From: Rhodoferax ferrireducens
GTDB lineage: Bacteria > Pseudomonadota > Gammaproteobacteria > Burkholderiales > Burkholderiaceae_C
Direction of reading: 5' to 3'
DNA length: 64,000 nt
Assembly (NCBI RefSeq): GCF_003347515.1
Contig: NZ_QEII01000262.1
Location: forward strand, 62,001 to 126,000
Shown: positions 46,116 through 54,593 of the stretch, piece by piece
Numbering within the stretch: the first letter of the stretch is position 1
Layout: the number at the start of each line of letters is the position of its first letter
Made by a program: the position numbers and the translations under genes
The notes under the pieces: generated by a model
The model's database searches: none
Told to the model about the DNA's origin: nothing
What the model saw: the letters and a program-made list of their open reading frames with translations, nothing else

Positions 46116-47036
46116 ATGCCACTTGGTACGCTGGACGGTACTCCACCCCCCTTCTTCAGACAGGGCCCTTCGGCCCGGTCAAAACTGATCTTCTTCAGCG
46201 TGCTGGCGCTGTTCCTGATGGTGGCCGACGCGCGCTTCGAGATCGCGAAGCCCTTGCGTGTCGCGGTGGCCACCGTGCTGTACCCGGTGCAGTGGGTGGC
46301 CCTGCAACCTGTGGCGTGGGCCCAGGGCGGTCAAAAATATTTTGAATCGCTCAAGACCTCCCAGGCCAACGAAGCAGCCGCGCTGGACAAGATGAACCGG
46401 CAATCCCAGCGCGCCAACCAGGTCGACCAGCTGGCACTGGAAAATGCACGGCTGCGCCAGCTACTGGGCCTGCGCGAGCGCGTGACCACCCCGTCACAGG
46501 CGGCGCAGGTGCTGTATGACGCCGCCGACCCCTACACCCGCAAAGTCATCATCGACCGTGGCTTGGTCGCGGGCGTGACGGCCGGCTCGCCCGTGCTGGA
46601 CGAAGCCGGCGTGTTGGGCCAGGTCACACGGGTCTACCCCCTGGTCAGCGAAGTGACGCTGGTGACCGACCGGGACCAGGCAATTCCCGTGCTCAATACA
46701 CGCACCGGCGCGCGCGGCGTGGCCTTTGGCGACCCGTCCTTGCGCTCCAGTACGCTGGAGCTGCGTTTCATGGCCGCCAACGCGGATGTGCAAGCCGGTG
46801 ACCTGCTGACCACCAGTGGCGTGGACGGCGTCTACCCGCCAGGCCTGCCGGTGGCCCGGGTGGAGAAGGTCGAACGCCGGGTGGATTCAGCCTTTGCCCG
46901 GATCACTTGCGCCCCGCTGGCCCTGGTTTCCGGGGTGATGCACGTGATGGTGCTGCAGCCGCTCACCACCCAGGTCACACCGCGTCCCGCAGCGGAACCC
47001 GTTCCCGGGCCGGCCAAGAAGGGAGCCCGAAAATGA
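46116..47036 (+). CDS. mreC: Rod-shape-determining protein MreC
   Basis: This bitopic inner-membrane protein has most of its mass in the periplasm, where it links MreB/MreD to PBP2. The 306-aa protein has a TM segment at about 24-45 (LIFFSVLALFLMVADARF), a coiled coil (RQSQRANQVDQLALENARLRQLLGL) and the MreC beta-domain (VIIDRGLVAGVTAGSPVLDEAGVLGQVTRV...LLTTSGVDGVYPPGLPVARV). The stop overlaps mreD (ATGA). Confidence 0.95.
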   Translation: MPLGTLDGTPPPFFRQGPSARSKLIFFSVLALFLMVADARFEIAKPLRVAVATVLYPVQWVALQPVAWAQGGQKYFESLKTSQANEAAALDKMNRQSQRANQVDQLALENARLRQLLGLRERVTTPSQAAQVLYDAADPYTRKVIIDRGLVAGVTAGSPVLDEAGVLGQVTRVYPLVSEVTLVTDRDQAIPVLNTRTGARGVAFGDPSLRSSTLELRFMAANADVQAGDLLTTSGVDGVYPPGLPVARVEKVERRVDSAFARITCAPLALVSGVMHVMVLQPLTTQVTPRPAAEPVPGPAKKGARK

Positions 47037-47563
47037 TCATGCGACCGGGGCATCAGCTGCTGCTGCCCGCCAATCCGTTCTTCATTTGGGGCAGCCTGCT
47101 GGCAGCGCTGACCCTGAACATGGTGCAGAACATGGGCCTCTGGGGTCGTGCCGCCTGGACCCCCGATATTTTGGCCCTGCTCCTGGTGTTCTGGAGCATT
47201 CATCAACCTCAGCGGGTGGGGATTGGTGTCGCCTTTGTTTTTGGCATATTCGTGGATGTGCATCAGGGCGCGATGCTGGGACAACATGCCATGGCCTACA
47301 CCGTGCTGAGTTTTCTGGCCATTGCCATTCACCGCCGCCTGCTCTGGTTCCCGGTGCCCTCACAGGCCTTTCAGGTGCTGCCCCTGTTTGTCGCCTCCCA
47401 CGCGATCGAGTTGACCGTTCGCATGCTGGCGGGCGGTGCTTTTCCCGGTCTGTGGATGCTGCTGGCACCGCTCCTTGAATCGCTGCTGTGGCCTGTCGTC
47501 AGCGTCATTTTGCTGCTGCCGCAACGAAGGACGCCCAACCCCGATGCGCATCGGCCGCTGTAG
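47033..47563 (+). CDS. mreD: Rod-shape-determining protein MreD
   Basis: This polytopic membrane protein (176 aa, about five hydrophobic segments) belongs to the Rod complex. It contains PDILALLLVFWSIHQPQRVGIGVAFVFGIFVDVHQGAMLGQHAMAYTVLSF, the MreD hallmark. The ATG at 47033 overlaps the mreC stop. An in-frame ATG two codons later is also possible. A hairpin-rich spacer separates it from mrdA. Confidence 0.93.
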   Translation: MIMRPGHQLLLPANPFFIWGSLLAALTLNMVQNMGLWGRAAWTPDILALLLVFWSIHQPQRVGIGVAFVFGIFVDVHQGAMLGQHAMAYTVLSFLAIAIHRRLLWFPVPSQAFQVLPLFVASHAIELTVRMLAGGAFPGLWMLLAPLLESLLWPVVSVILLLPQRRTPNPDAHRPL

Positions 47564-47570
47564 TCACATG

Positions 47571-47715
47571 GCCCCCACGCTTGTCACTTCGTGTACTGCG
47601 CGAGGCCTTGCAGGCCGCGGCTCGGGAGACGCTTCGCCTCTGTCGCCTGTCCAAACCTGCTCAAGCAGGTTTGGAGCCGCAGGCTCCAGCCCCTCGGGGG
47701 CTTCATTTCCCCGGG
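47571..47715 (+). repeat. Hairpin-rich intergenic element between mreD and mrdA
   Basis: The 174-base gap holds CCCCCACGCTTGTCACTTCG, a sequence I recall as common in Comamonadaceae intergenic repeats. A near-perfect hairpin follows, TCCAAACCTGCT (47650-47661) and AGCAGGTTTGGA (47664-47675), then GGAGCC-GCA-GGCTCC (47673-47687) and GCCCC-TC-GGGGGC near 47689-47701. No T-tract follows, so it is not a typical terminator. It could be a repeat element or an RNA-processing site that tunes mrdA. Confidence 0.6.
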
Positions 47716-47737
47716 GCGGCCCGGCGCGGCGGCGGCC

Positions 47738-49738
47738 ATGACGGAACTTCGCGACGTCGAAGCCGACCTGTCGCGCTTTCGGACACGGGTGCTGGTGGCC
47801 AGCATCGTGATTGTGTTGGCTTTTGTGCTGTTGGCCTCCCGGTTGGCGTACCTGCAAATCGTGCGCCACGACGACTTGCTGGAGCAGGCAGAAAACAACC
47901 GCACGGCGATTGTGCCGGTGGTACCGAATCGCGGGCTCATCCTGGACCGCAACGGCATTGAACTGGCGTCCAACTATTCGGCCTACACCCTGGAGGTCAC
48001 GCCGGCCAAGGTCGCCAATCTGGAGCAGACGATTGATGCGCTGTCCCAGGTGTTGGACATCACAGCGCGGGACCGGCGCCGTTTCAAGAAGCTACAGGAC
48101 GAATCCAAGAGCTTCGAATCGCTGCCGCTGCGCACCCGCCTGAGTGACGAAGAGGTGGCCAAATTTGCGGCGCAACGCTACCGCTTCCCCGGCGTCGACA
48201 TCAAGGCCCGGCTGTTTCGCAACTATCCGTATGGGGAACTGGCCAGCCACGTGATCGGCTACATCGGGCGCATCAATCAGGCGGAAAAAGAGAAGATTGA
48301 CGACTCCGAGGACCAGGCCAACTACCGCGGCACCGACTACATCGGAAAACTGGGCATCGAGCAGAGTTTTGAGGCCCAGCTGCACGGCGGCACCGGGGTG
48401 GACTCGATGGAAACCTCGGCCGGCGGACGCGCCATGCGCCGGCTGGCCAGCAGTCCCGCCGTGCCGGGCAACACCGTCCAGCTGTCCATCGACATCAAGC
48501 TGCAACATCTGGTGGAGGAGTTGTTTGGCGAGCGCCGTGGGGCGCTGGTGGCGCTCGACCCCAAGACCGGCGAAATACTGGCGTTTGTGAGCAAGCCCAC
48601 CTTCGACCCCAACCTGTTTGTGGAAGGCATTGACAGCGAGAGCTGGCAAGCGCTGAACGAATCACCCGACAAGCCGCTGCTGAACCGGGCGCTGCGCGGC
48701 ACCTACCCGCCCGGCTCCACCTACAAGCCCTTCATGGCACTGGCAGCCCTGGAAACCGGCGCACGCACGCCCGAACAGTCCATTCTCGACCCCGGTTTTT
48801 TCATGCTCGGCGGCCACCGTTTTCGCGATGACAAGGAAGGCGGACACGGCATGGTCAATATGTACACGTCCATCGTGCAGTCCTGCGACACCTACTACTA
48901 CATGCTGGCCAATGACATGGGGGTCGACACCATCCATGACCAGCTGCAGCGCTTCGGCTTCGGCGAGCTGACCGGCATCGACATTCACGGCGAAGTGCGC
49001 GGCCTGCTGCCCTCGACCGACTGGAAACGCCGGGCCTACCGGCGCGCCGACCAACAAAAATGGTATGCCGGCGAAACCATCTCGCTGGGCATCGGGCAGG
49101 GCTACAACAACTTCACCATGCTGCAACTGGCCTCGGCCACCGCCACCCTCGCCAACAACGGCGTGAAGATGAAACCCCATCTGGTCCGGCAAGTGGTGGA
49201 CGTCCTGACGCATGCGCCCACCACCACAACCCATGAATCGGTCGGCGAGGTGATCGCCAAACCGGCCAACATTGCCATCATCAAGAAGGCCATGGTGGGC
49301 GTCAATATCGAGGGCACCTCCGCCGCCAGCTTCAAGGGCTCCACCTACACCAGTGCCGGCAAGACCGGTACGGCCCAGGTGGTGCAGATCAAGCAAAACG
49401 AAAAATACGTGGCCTCCAAGATGGAGGAGCGCTTTCGCGACCATGCGCTGTTCACCGCGTTTGCGCCGGCGGAAGACCCCAAAATCGCCATGGCCATCAT
49501 CGTGGAAAACGCCGGCTTCGGTGGCCAGAGTGCGGCACCCATTGCCCGCCGGGTGATTGACTATTGGCTGCAAAACCAATACCCGAGCAGCGATGACATC
49601 AAGGCCGTGCAAAAGTCCCAGGCCACAGCCCCGATTGGCAAGCCCCGCACCCTGACTGAGATGCCCTGGCCGCCAGGCGCAGCCGCCGCGGCCAGCGCAC
49701 CGGAAAAAGCCGCCAGTGCCACGCCCCGCCGCCGCTGA
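47738..49738 (+). CDS. mrdA: Penicillin-binding protein 2 (elongation transpeptidase)
   Basis: This class B PBP cross-links peptidoglycan during cylindrical growth. The 666-aa protein has a membrane anchor at about 15-37 (VLVASIVIVLAFVLLASRLAYLQ), the dimerisation domain (VPNRGLILDRNGIELA), SxxK in PGSTYKPFMAL (active Ser), SxD-type SCD in IVQSCDTYYY, and KTG in AGKTGTAQVV. The C-terminal tail is Ala/Pro-rich. ATG 47738 gives the family N terminus MTELRDVEADLSRFR, but no purine-rich ribosome site precedes it; the same frame stays open back through the hairpin element. Confidence 0.95.
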   Translation: MTELRDVEADLSRFRTRVLVASIVIVLAFVLLASRLAYLQIVRHDDLLEQAENNRTAIVPVVPNRGLILDRNGIELASNYSAYTLEVTPAKVANLEQTIDALSQVLDITARDRRRFKKLQDESKSFESLPLRTRLSDEEVAKFAAQRYRFPGVDIKARLFRNYPYGELASHVIGYIGRINQAEKEKIDDSEDQANYRGTDYIGKLGIEQSFEAQLHGGTGVDSMETSAGGRAMRRLASSPAVPGNTVQLSIDIKLQHLVEELFGERRGALVALDPKTGEILAFVSKPTFDPNLFVEGIDSESWQALNESPDKPLLNRALRGTYPPGSTYKPFMALAALETGARTPEQSILDPGFFMLGGHRFRDDKEGGHGMVNMYTSIVQSCDTYYYMLANDMGVDTIHDQLQRFGFGELTGIDIHGEVRGLLPSTDWKRRAYRRADQQKWYAGETISLGIGQGYNNFTMLQLASATATLANNGVKMKPHLVRQVVDVLTHAPTTTTHESVGEVIAKPANIAIIKKAMVGVNIEGTSAASFKGSTYTSAGKTGTAQVVQIKQNEKYVASKMEERFRDHALFTAFAPAEDPKIAMAIIVENAGFGGQSAAPIARRVIDYWLQNQYPSSDDIKAVQKSQATAPIGKPRTLTEMPWPPGAAAAASAPEKAASATPRRR

Positions 49739-49744
49739 GAGCCT

Positions 49745-50503
49745 TCAGCGCAGAAAAGCGTCGTAGCCGGTTTTCAGGATCAGCGCACTCACCACCAGAA
49801 TAAAGACGACACGCACAAAGCCCGTTCCGTGCTTGAGCGCCAGACGCGAGCCCAGCAGACTGCCCAGCACGTTGGCCAGCGCCATGGCAAGCACAAAGTG
49901 CCACCAGACATGGCCTTTGGCGGCAAACAGAATCAGCGCCGCCACGTTGGTCGCGGTGTTGATCAGCTTGGCGGCGGCGGAGGCGCTCAGGAAATCGTAG
50001 CCCAGCACCCGCACAAACAAAAAGACCAGAAAGCTGCCCGTGCCGGGACCGAAGAAGCCGTCGTAGAAACCGATCACCGCCCCGACGGCCGCCGCCGCAT
50101 ACGCCTCTTTGGCGCCCTCAAAGTGCGGCGTGTGGTGGCGGCCCAGGTCTTTTCTGAGCACGGTATAGACCAGCACCACCAGCAGCACCAGCGGCAAGAC
50201 CTTGCGCAGAAAGTCGGGCGACACCACGGTGACCAGCCAGGCGCCGGCGAATGCCGCGAGGAATCCGGCGCCGGCGGCCGGCACCAGGGCGGCCCAGCGC
50301 ATCTCGACCCGGCGGCTGAATTGCCAGGTGGCAAAGGCCGTGCCCCAGACGGACGCGCCCTTGTTGGTGCCAAACAGGGTGGCGGGATGGGTGGTGGGGA
50401 AAGTGGCGAACAGAGCGGGTATCAGAATCAGGCCGCCGCCGCCCACAATGGCATCCACAAAACCGGCCAGGAGCGAGGCCACCGCGACAATCAACAATTC
50501 CAT
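49745..50503 (-). CDS. TauE/SafE-family sulfite/organosulfonate permease
   Basis: This membrane protein (252 aa, about 8 hydrophobic segments) belongs to the TauE/SafE family, which exports sulfite, sulfoacetate or related anions. It has the duplicated pattern GFVDAIVGGGGLILIPAL near the N terminus and AVGAVIGFYDGFFGPGTGSFLVF in the second half. ATG 50503 is preferred to one ten codons upstream because the membrane segment begins there. It is convergent with mrdA (6 bases apart). The actual substrate is unknown. Confidence 0.87.
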   Translation of the reverse strand: MELLIVAVASLLAGFVDAIVGGGGLILIPALFATFPTTHPATLFGTNKGASVWGTAFATWQFSRRVEMRWAALVPAAGAGFLAAFAGAWLVTVVSPDFLRKVLPLVLLVVLVYTVLRKDLGRHHTPHFEGAKEAYAAAAVGAVIGFYDGFFGPGTGSFLVFLFVRVLGYDFLSASAAAKLINTATNVAALILFAAKGHVWWHFVLAMALANVLGSLLGSRLALKHGTGFVRVVFILVVSALILKTGYDAFLR

Positions 50504-50534
50504 CGGGTGATTGTCGCACCCGGTTTTTGTCACT

Positions 50535-50592
50535 CATAGCTATTAAAATAATAGCGTCTTACGCAATGGTTACGGGGCTAGCGGCCTATTTA
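50535..50592 (+). repeat. Dispersed ATAGC...GGGGCTAGCGGCC repeat
   Basis: The segment reads ATAGCTATTAAAATAATAGC, then GTCTTACGCA, a variable part, then GGGGCTAGCGGCCTATTT. The first part can form a small hairpin. It lies upstream of the TauE/SafE gene and next to a terminator. Confidence 0.8.
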
Positions 50593-50595
50593 ATC

Positions 50596-50627
50596 AAAAA
50601 AGGCACCGGGATTGCCGGTGCCTTTTT
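50596..50627. terminator. Bidirectional rho-independent terminator
   Basis: An 8-bp GC-rich stem GGCACCGG / CCGGTGCC encloses GATTG, flanked by an A-run on the left and five T on the right. It should act for leftward transcription from the GMC oxidoreductase gene, and could act in both directions. The remaining region to 50783 holds only a small hairpin CAGGCC-TGT-GGCCTG (50703-50717) and a direct repeat ATTTACCCTTT (50766 on); nothing else is seen. Confidence 0.8.
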
Positions 50628-50783
50628 CAAGCGCTGTGCTGATGCATGCGTTACTTTTTTATGTGCCCGTAGGCGTTTGTCTCCTGGGCCGCTCTCCTTC
50701 AGCAGGCCTGTGGCCTGTTGACGATTGGCGTTAATGTAAATGGCCCAAACCACTTTTCGAATCGGTATTTACCCTTTAAGGAT

Positions 50784-52508
50784 TTACCCTTTCACCCGCC
50801 GGGCGGTGTCCTCGACAATCCACTGCGCCGCTTTCTCGGCAATCATCAGGGTGGGCGAGTTGGTGTTGCCGCTGGTGATCAGCGGCATGACGCCGGCATC
50901 CACCACGCGCAGGCCGGCAATCAGGCCGCCTTGGCCGCGCACCCGCAGGCGCGAGTCCACTACCGCCATCGGGTCATCCGCCGCGCCCATTTTGGTGGTG
51001 CCCACGGGATGGAAGATGGTGGTGGCGATGTCGCCTGCCAGTTTCGCCAAGTCCTCGTCGGTCTGGTACTGGGTGCCGGGTTTCCATTCCTGCGGCTGGT
51101 ATTTGGCCAGCGCCGGTTGCGCCACGATGTTGCGCGTGATGCGCAGCGAATCGGCGGCCACCTTGCGGTCCGCCTCGGTGCTCAGGTAATTGGGCGCAAT
51201 GGCGGGCGCATCCTCAAAGCGATTGCTTTTGATGGCCACCGTGCCGCGACTGGTGGGGTTGAGGTTGCACACGCTGGCCGTGAAGGCATTGAAGCTGTGC
51301 AGCGGCTCGCCAAAGGCCTCCAGGCTGAGCGGTTGCACGTGGTACTCGATGTTCGGGTAAGGCTGGGCCGGGTCGCTGCGGGTGAAGGCCCCCAGCTGCG
51401 AGGGCGCCATGCTCAGGGGGCCGGTGCGCTTCAGGGCGTACTCCAGGCCAATCATGGCCTTGCCCCAGAGTGAACTCACCTGCGTGTTCAGCGTCTTGAC
51501 GCCCTGGACCTTGAACACGGCCCGAATCTGCAGATGGTCCTGTAGATTGGCGCCCACGCCCGGCGCGTCATGCACCACCGCGATGCCCTGCTGTTGCAGC
51601 AGCTGGGCCGGACCGATACCGGAGAGCTGCAGAAGCTGGGGCGAACCAATGCTGCCGGCACTCAGGATCACCTCCTCCTTGGCCGTGGCGGTGATCATCT
51701 CGGCATTGGCCCAGACCTGCACGCCGGTGCAGCGCTGACTGCCATCCGGCTGGGTTTCCAGCAGCAACTTGGCCACCTGGGCCGAGGTCCACATCTCGAA
51801 ATTCGGCCGCCCGTAACAGGTGGGCCGCAAAAAGGCCTTGGCTGTATTCCAGCGCCAGCCTTCTTTTTGATTGACTTCGAAGTAGGCCACGCCCTCGTTA
51901 TTGCCCTGGTTGAAGTCATCGGTGGCGGGGATGCCGGCCTGCTGCGCGGCCTGGGAAAACGCGTCCAGCACATCCCAGCGCAGGCGCTGTTTCTCGACCC
52001 GCCATTCGCCGCCGGCATTGCGGTGGCGCAGCACTTTGCGGTAGGGGTCGGCATCGTCGCGCATCAGTTCGGGGGCCACGCCGCGCGCACCGTGCGCGGC
52101 GCTGGCGCCTTTGTGATGGTCTTCATGCAGCTTGAAATACGGCAGGGCATTGGCCCAGGTCCAGGCCGCATCTTCGGTAAGCTGGGCCCACTGGTCGTAG
52201 TCACGCGACTGGCCGCGCATGTAAATCATGCCGTTGATGCTGCTGCAGCCGCCCAGGGTCTTGCCGCGCGGATAGCGCAGCGCCCGGCCGTTGAGGCCAG
52301 CCTCCGGCTCGGTGTTGAAGAGCCAGTCGGTGCGCGGGTTGCCGATGCAATACAAATAGCCGACCGGGATGTGAATCCAGTGGTAGTCGTCCTTGCGGCC
52401 GGCTTCGATCAGCAGGACGCGCTTGCTCGCGTCCGCTGACAGGCGATTGGCCAGCAGGCAACCGGCGGTGCCGGCGCCGATGATGATGTAGTCGAATGTG
52501 GTGCTCAT
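50784..52508 (-). CDS. GMC-family FAD oxidoreductase (alcohol/choline dehydrogenase-like)
   Basis: This 574-aa flavoenzyme has the FAD Rossmann motif IIIGAGTAGCLLANRLS, the GMC signature PRGKTLGGCSSINGMIYMRG, the second signature GSIGSPQLLQLSGIGPAQLL, and the C-terminal active-site region FHPVGTTKMG (His) with ITSGNTNSPTLMIAEKAA (Asn). It resembles AlkJ- and choline-dehydrogenase-like enzymes; the alcohol oxidised is not known. The gene is divergent from the Mla-type operon, with 72 bases between. Confidence 0.92.
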   Translation of the reverse strand: MSTTFDYIIIGAGTAGCLLANRLSADASKRVLLIEAGRKDDYHWIHIPVGYLYCIGNPRTDWLFNTEPEAGLNGRALRYPRGKTLGGCSSINGMIYMRGQSRDYDQWAQLTEDAAWTWANALPYFKLHEDHHKGASAAHGARGVAPELMRDDADPYRKVLRHRNAGGEWRVEKQRLRWDVLDAFSQAAQQAGIPATDDFNQGNNEGVAYFEVNQKEGWRWNTAKAFLRPTCYGRPNFEMWTSAQVAKLLLETQPDGSQRCTGVQVWANAEMITATAKEEVILSAGSIGSPQLLQLSGIGPAQLLQQQGIAVVHDAPGVGANLQDHLQIRAVFKVQGVKTLNTQVSSLWGKAMIGLEYALKRTGPLSMAPSQLGAFTRSDPAQPYPNIEYHVQPLSLEAFGEPLHSFNAFTASVCNLNPTSRGTVAIKSNRFEDAPAIAPNYLSTEADRKVAADSLRITRNIVAQPALAKYQPQEWKPGTQYQTDEDLAKLAGDIATTIFHPVGTTKMGAADDPMAVVDSRLRVRGQGGLIAGLRVVDAGVMPLITSGNTNSPTLMIAEKAAQWIVEDTARRVKG

Positions 52509-52580
52509 GGCGATAGCTTACTTGGCTGTGGACACGACAAACTGACGGCGCTACGGCCCGGGCCCACCGTTGGCGTTACG

Positions 52581-53759
52581 ATGCTGGATCACCCACTATT
52601 GACCGCCCCTTCTGCATTGACGCCCTTCATGGAGGAAACCACCCCCCGCATCACACCGCACACCACGCCCGACGGGTCGGGGGTGCTGCTGTCAGGCAGC
52701 TGGACGGCGGCGCGGCTGGCCGAGCCCGTAACCTGGGCCCGGCTTCAGTCGGCGTTGCGCGACGCCACGACACCTGCGGCAGCGGCCTGGACCTGGGACT
52801 TGCGCAGCCTGCAGCGGCTGGACCATACCGGCGCCCAACTGCTGTGGAACGCCTGGGGCCACCAATGGCCTACCCATCTGTTGATTCTTGATGCCCAGCG
52901 CACCATGCTGGCCCGAATCGAACAGTTCGCGGTGCCGCCGCCGGTGCTGCGGCGCATGTCGGCGTGGCAGGCTTTTTTGTTGCTGGGCAGCCAGGTCTGG
53001 TTCCTGATCGACCATGTCCGCGGGTTTGTGCGCCTGATTGGGCAACTGCTGCTGGACCTGCTCAGACTGGCGCGCTCGCCGGCCAAAGGGCCGTGGCGCG
53101 ATGTGTCGGGCCATCTGTATCACATTGGCGCCACCGCCTTACCGATCACGGCGCTGGTGGGTTTTCTGATTGGCGTGGTGCTGGCTTACCTGATGTCGCA
53201 GCAGCTGCGCCAGTTTGGCGCCGATGCCTTCATTGTCAATATTCTGGGCCTGTCGCTGATCCGCGAGCTCGGGCCGGTGCTGGCCGCCATCCTGATCGCC
53301 GGGCGCTCCGGCTCGGCGATCACGGCGCAAATTGGCGTGATGCGGGTCACCGAAGAACTCGACGCCATGCGCGTGATGGGCATCGCCAAAGGCTACCGGC
53401 TGGTGATGCCGCGCGCCATCGCCATGGCCCTGGCCATGCCCTTGCTGACGGTGTGGACCACGCTGGCGGCGCTGCTCGGCGGCATGCTGGCGGCCGACCT
53501 GACCATGGGCGTGACGCCGGCCTATTTCTTTGCCGCCCTGCCGCGCGCCGTGCAAGTCTCCAACCTCAGCCTGGCGGTGGGCAAATCGGTGGTGTTCGGC
53601 CTGCTGATTGCCCTGATCGGCTGCCACTACGGCCTGCGCGTCAAGCCCAATACCGAAAGCCTGGGCCAGGGCACCACCGCCTCGGTCGTGACCTCCATCA
53701 CTATGGTGATTCTGGTGGACGCGCTGTTTGCCGTGGTCTTCAAGGACATCGGCATATGA
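52581..53759 (+). CDS. MlaE-family permease with N-terminal STAS-like domain
   Basis: This 392-aa inner-membrane permease belongs to an MCE-type phospholipid transporter. Residues up to about 120 form an MlaB/STAS-like domain (LSGSWTAARLAEPVTWARLQSAL, WDLRSLQRLDHTGAQLLWNAWG). The permease part contains HIGATALPITALVGFLIGVVLAYLMSQQL, IRELGPVLAAILIAGRSGSAITAQIGVMRVTEELDAM and the C-terminal TTASVVTSITMVILVDALFAV. Start choice is uncertain: ATG 52581 or ATG 52629, neither with a clear ribosome site. The stop overlaps the next gene (ATGA). Confidence 0.9.
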   Translation: MLDHPLLTAPSALTPFMEETTPRITPHTTPDGSGVLLSGSWTAARLAEPVTWARLQSALRDATTPAAAAWTWDLRSLQRLDHTGAQLLWNAWGHQWPTHLLILDAQRTMLARIEQFAVPPPVLRRMSAWQAFLLLGSQVWFLIDHVRGFVRLIGQLLLDLLRLARSPAKGPWRDVSGHLYHIGATALPITALVGFLIGVVLAYLMSQQLRQFGADAFIVNILGLSLIRELGPVLAAILIAGRSGSAITAQIGVMRVTEELDAMRVMGIAKGYRLVMPRAIAMALAMPLLTVWTTLAALLGGMLAADLTMGVTPAYFFAALPRAVQVSNLSLAVGKSVVFGLLIALIGCHYGLRVKPNTESLGQGTTASVVTSITMVILVDALFAVVFKDIGI

Positions 53760-54580
53760 ACCCCGCCATGCCCGCACCCGAAGCCGGCCGCCCCCCAGAG
53801 GCCGTGGTGGAGATCGACAAACTTTGGTCGGTGTTTCACAGCGAAGGGCGCGACGCCGTGGTGCATCAGGACCTGGACCTGACCATTCAGGCCGGCGAGT
53901 TGTTGTCCATCGTGGGCGGCTCCGGCAGCGGCAAGACCGTGTTGCTGCGCCAGATCCTGGGGCTGGCGCAGCCGGCGCGCGGGCGCGTGACCGTGTTGGG
54001 CCAGCCGGCCGCGCAACTGGGCAGCGACGGTGCGGCCAGCCGTGTCGGCATGCTGTTCCAGCATGGTGCGCTGTTTTCGGCCTTCACGGTGCTGGAAAAC
54101 ATCGCCTTCGCGCTGCGCGAGCTGCGCGGTCTGCCGCGTGCGCTGATTCGCGAGGTCGCCATGGTCAAGCTGCAAATGGTCGGGCTGGACCCCTCGCAGG
54201 CGCACAAAATGCCTTCTGATTTGTCCGGCGGCATGGTCAAGCGCGTGGCACTGGCGCGCGCGCTGGTGATGGACCCGCCGCTCTTGCTGCTCGACGAGCC
54301 CACCGCCGGGCTCGACCCCGACAGCGCCGACACCTTTTGCGCGCTCCTGCGTTCCCTGCACCGCGAGCTCGGGCTGACCGTGGTCATGGTCACGCATGAC
54401 CTGGACACCTTGTTCGAACTCAGCACCCGCATCGCCGTGGTGGCCGACAAGCGCATCATCGTCAGCGGCACGCCGGCCGAGGTGATGGCCTTCAAGCATC
54501 CCTTCATTCAAGACTTCTTCCTGGGGGAACGCGGGCAGCGCGCCTCCGCCCTGTTGCACGCACAGCCACAGGCAGTGTAA
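53756..54580 (+). CDS. MlaF-type ABC transporter ATPase
   Basis: This is the 274-aa ATPase of the MCE transporter. It has Walker A GGSGSGKTVLLRQILGL, Q-loop GMLFQHGALFSAFTVLENIAF, signature DLSGGMVKRVALARAL (SGGM, typical for MlaF), Walker B LLLLDEPTAGLDP and the H-loop VMVTHDLDTL. ATG 53756 overlaps the permease stop. It energises lipid movement across the envelope, with MlaD as membrane-bound collar. Confidence 0.93.
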   Translation: MNPAMPAPEAGRPPEAVVEIDKLWSVFHSEGRDAVVHQDLDLTIQAGELLSIVGGSGSGKTVLLRQILGLAQPARGRVTVLGQPAAQLGSDGAASRVGMLFQHGALFSAFTVLENIAFALRELRGLPRALIREVAMVKLQMVGLDPSQAHKMPSDLSGGMVKRVALARALVMDPPLLLLDEPTAGLDPDSADTFCALLRSLHRELGLTVVMVTHDLDTLFELSTRIAVVADKRIIVSGTPAEVMAFKHPFIQDFFLGERGQRASALLHAQPQAV

Positions 54581-54593
54581 AAAGAGAACCCTT

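Noticed and set aside
52501..52560. GATAGCTTACTTGGC as another copy of the dispersed repeat
   Set aside because: Only the AGCT core and a few bases match; the GGGCTAGAGGCC part is absent.
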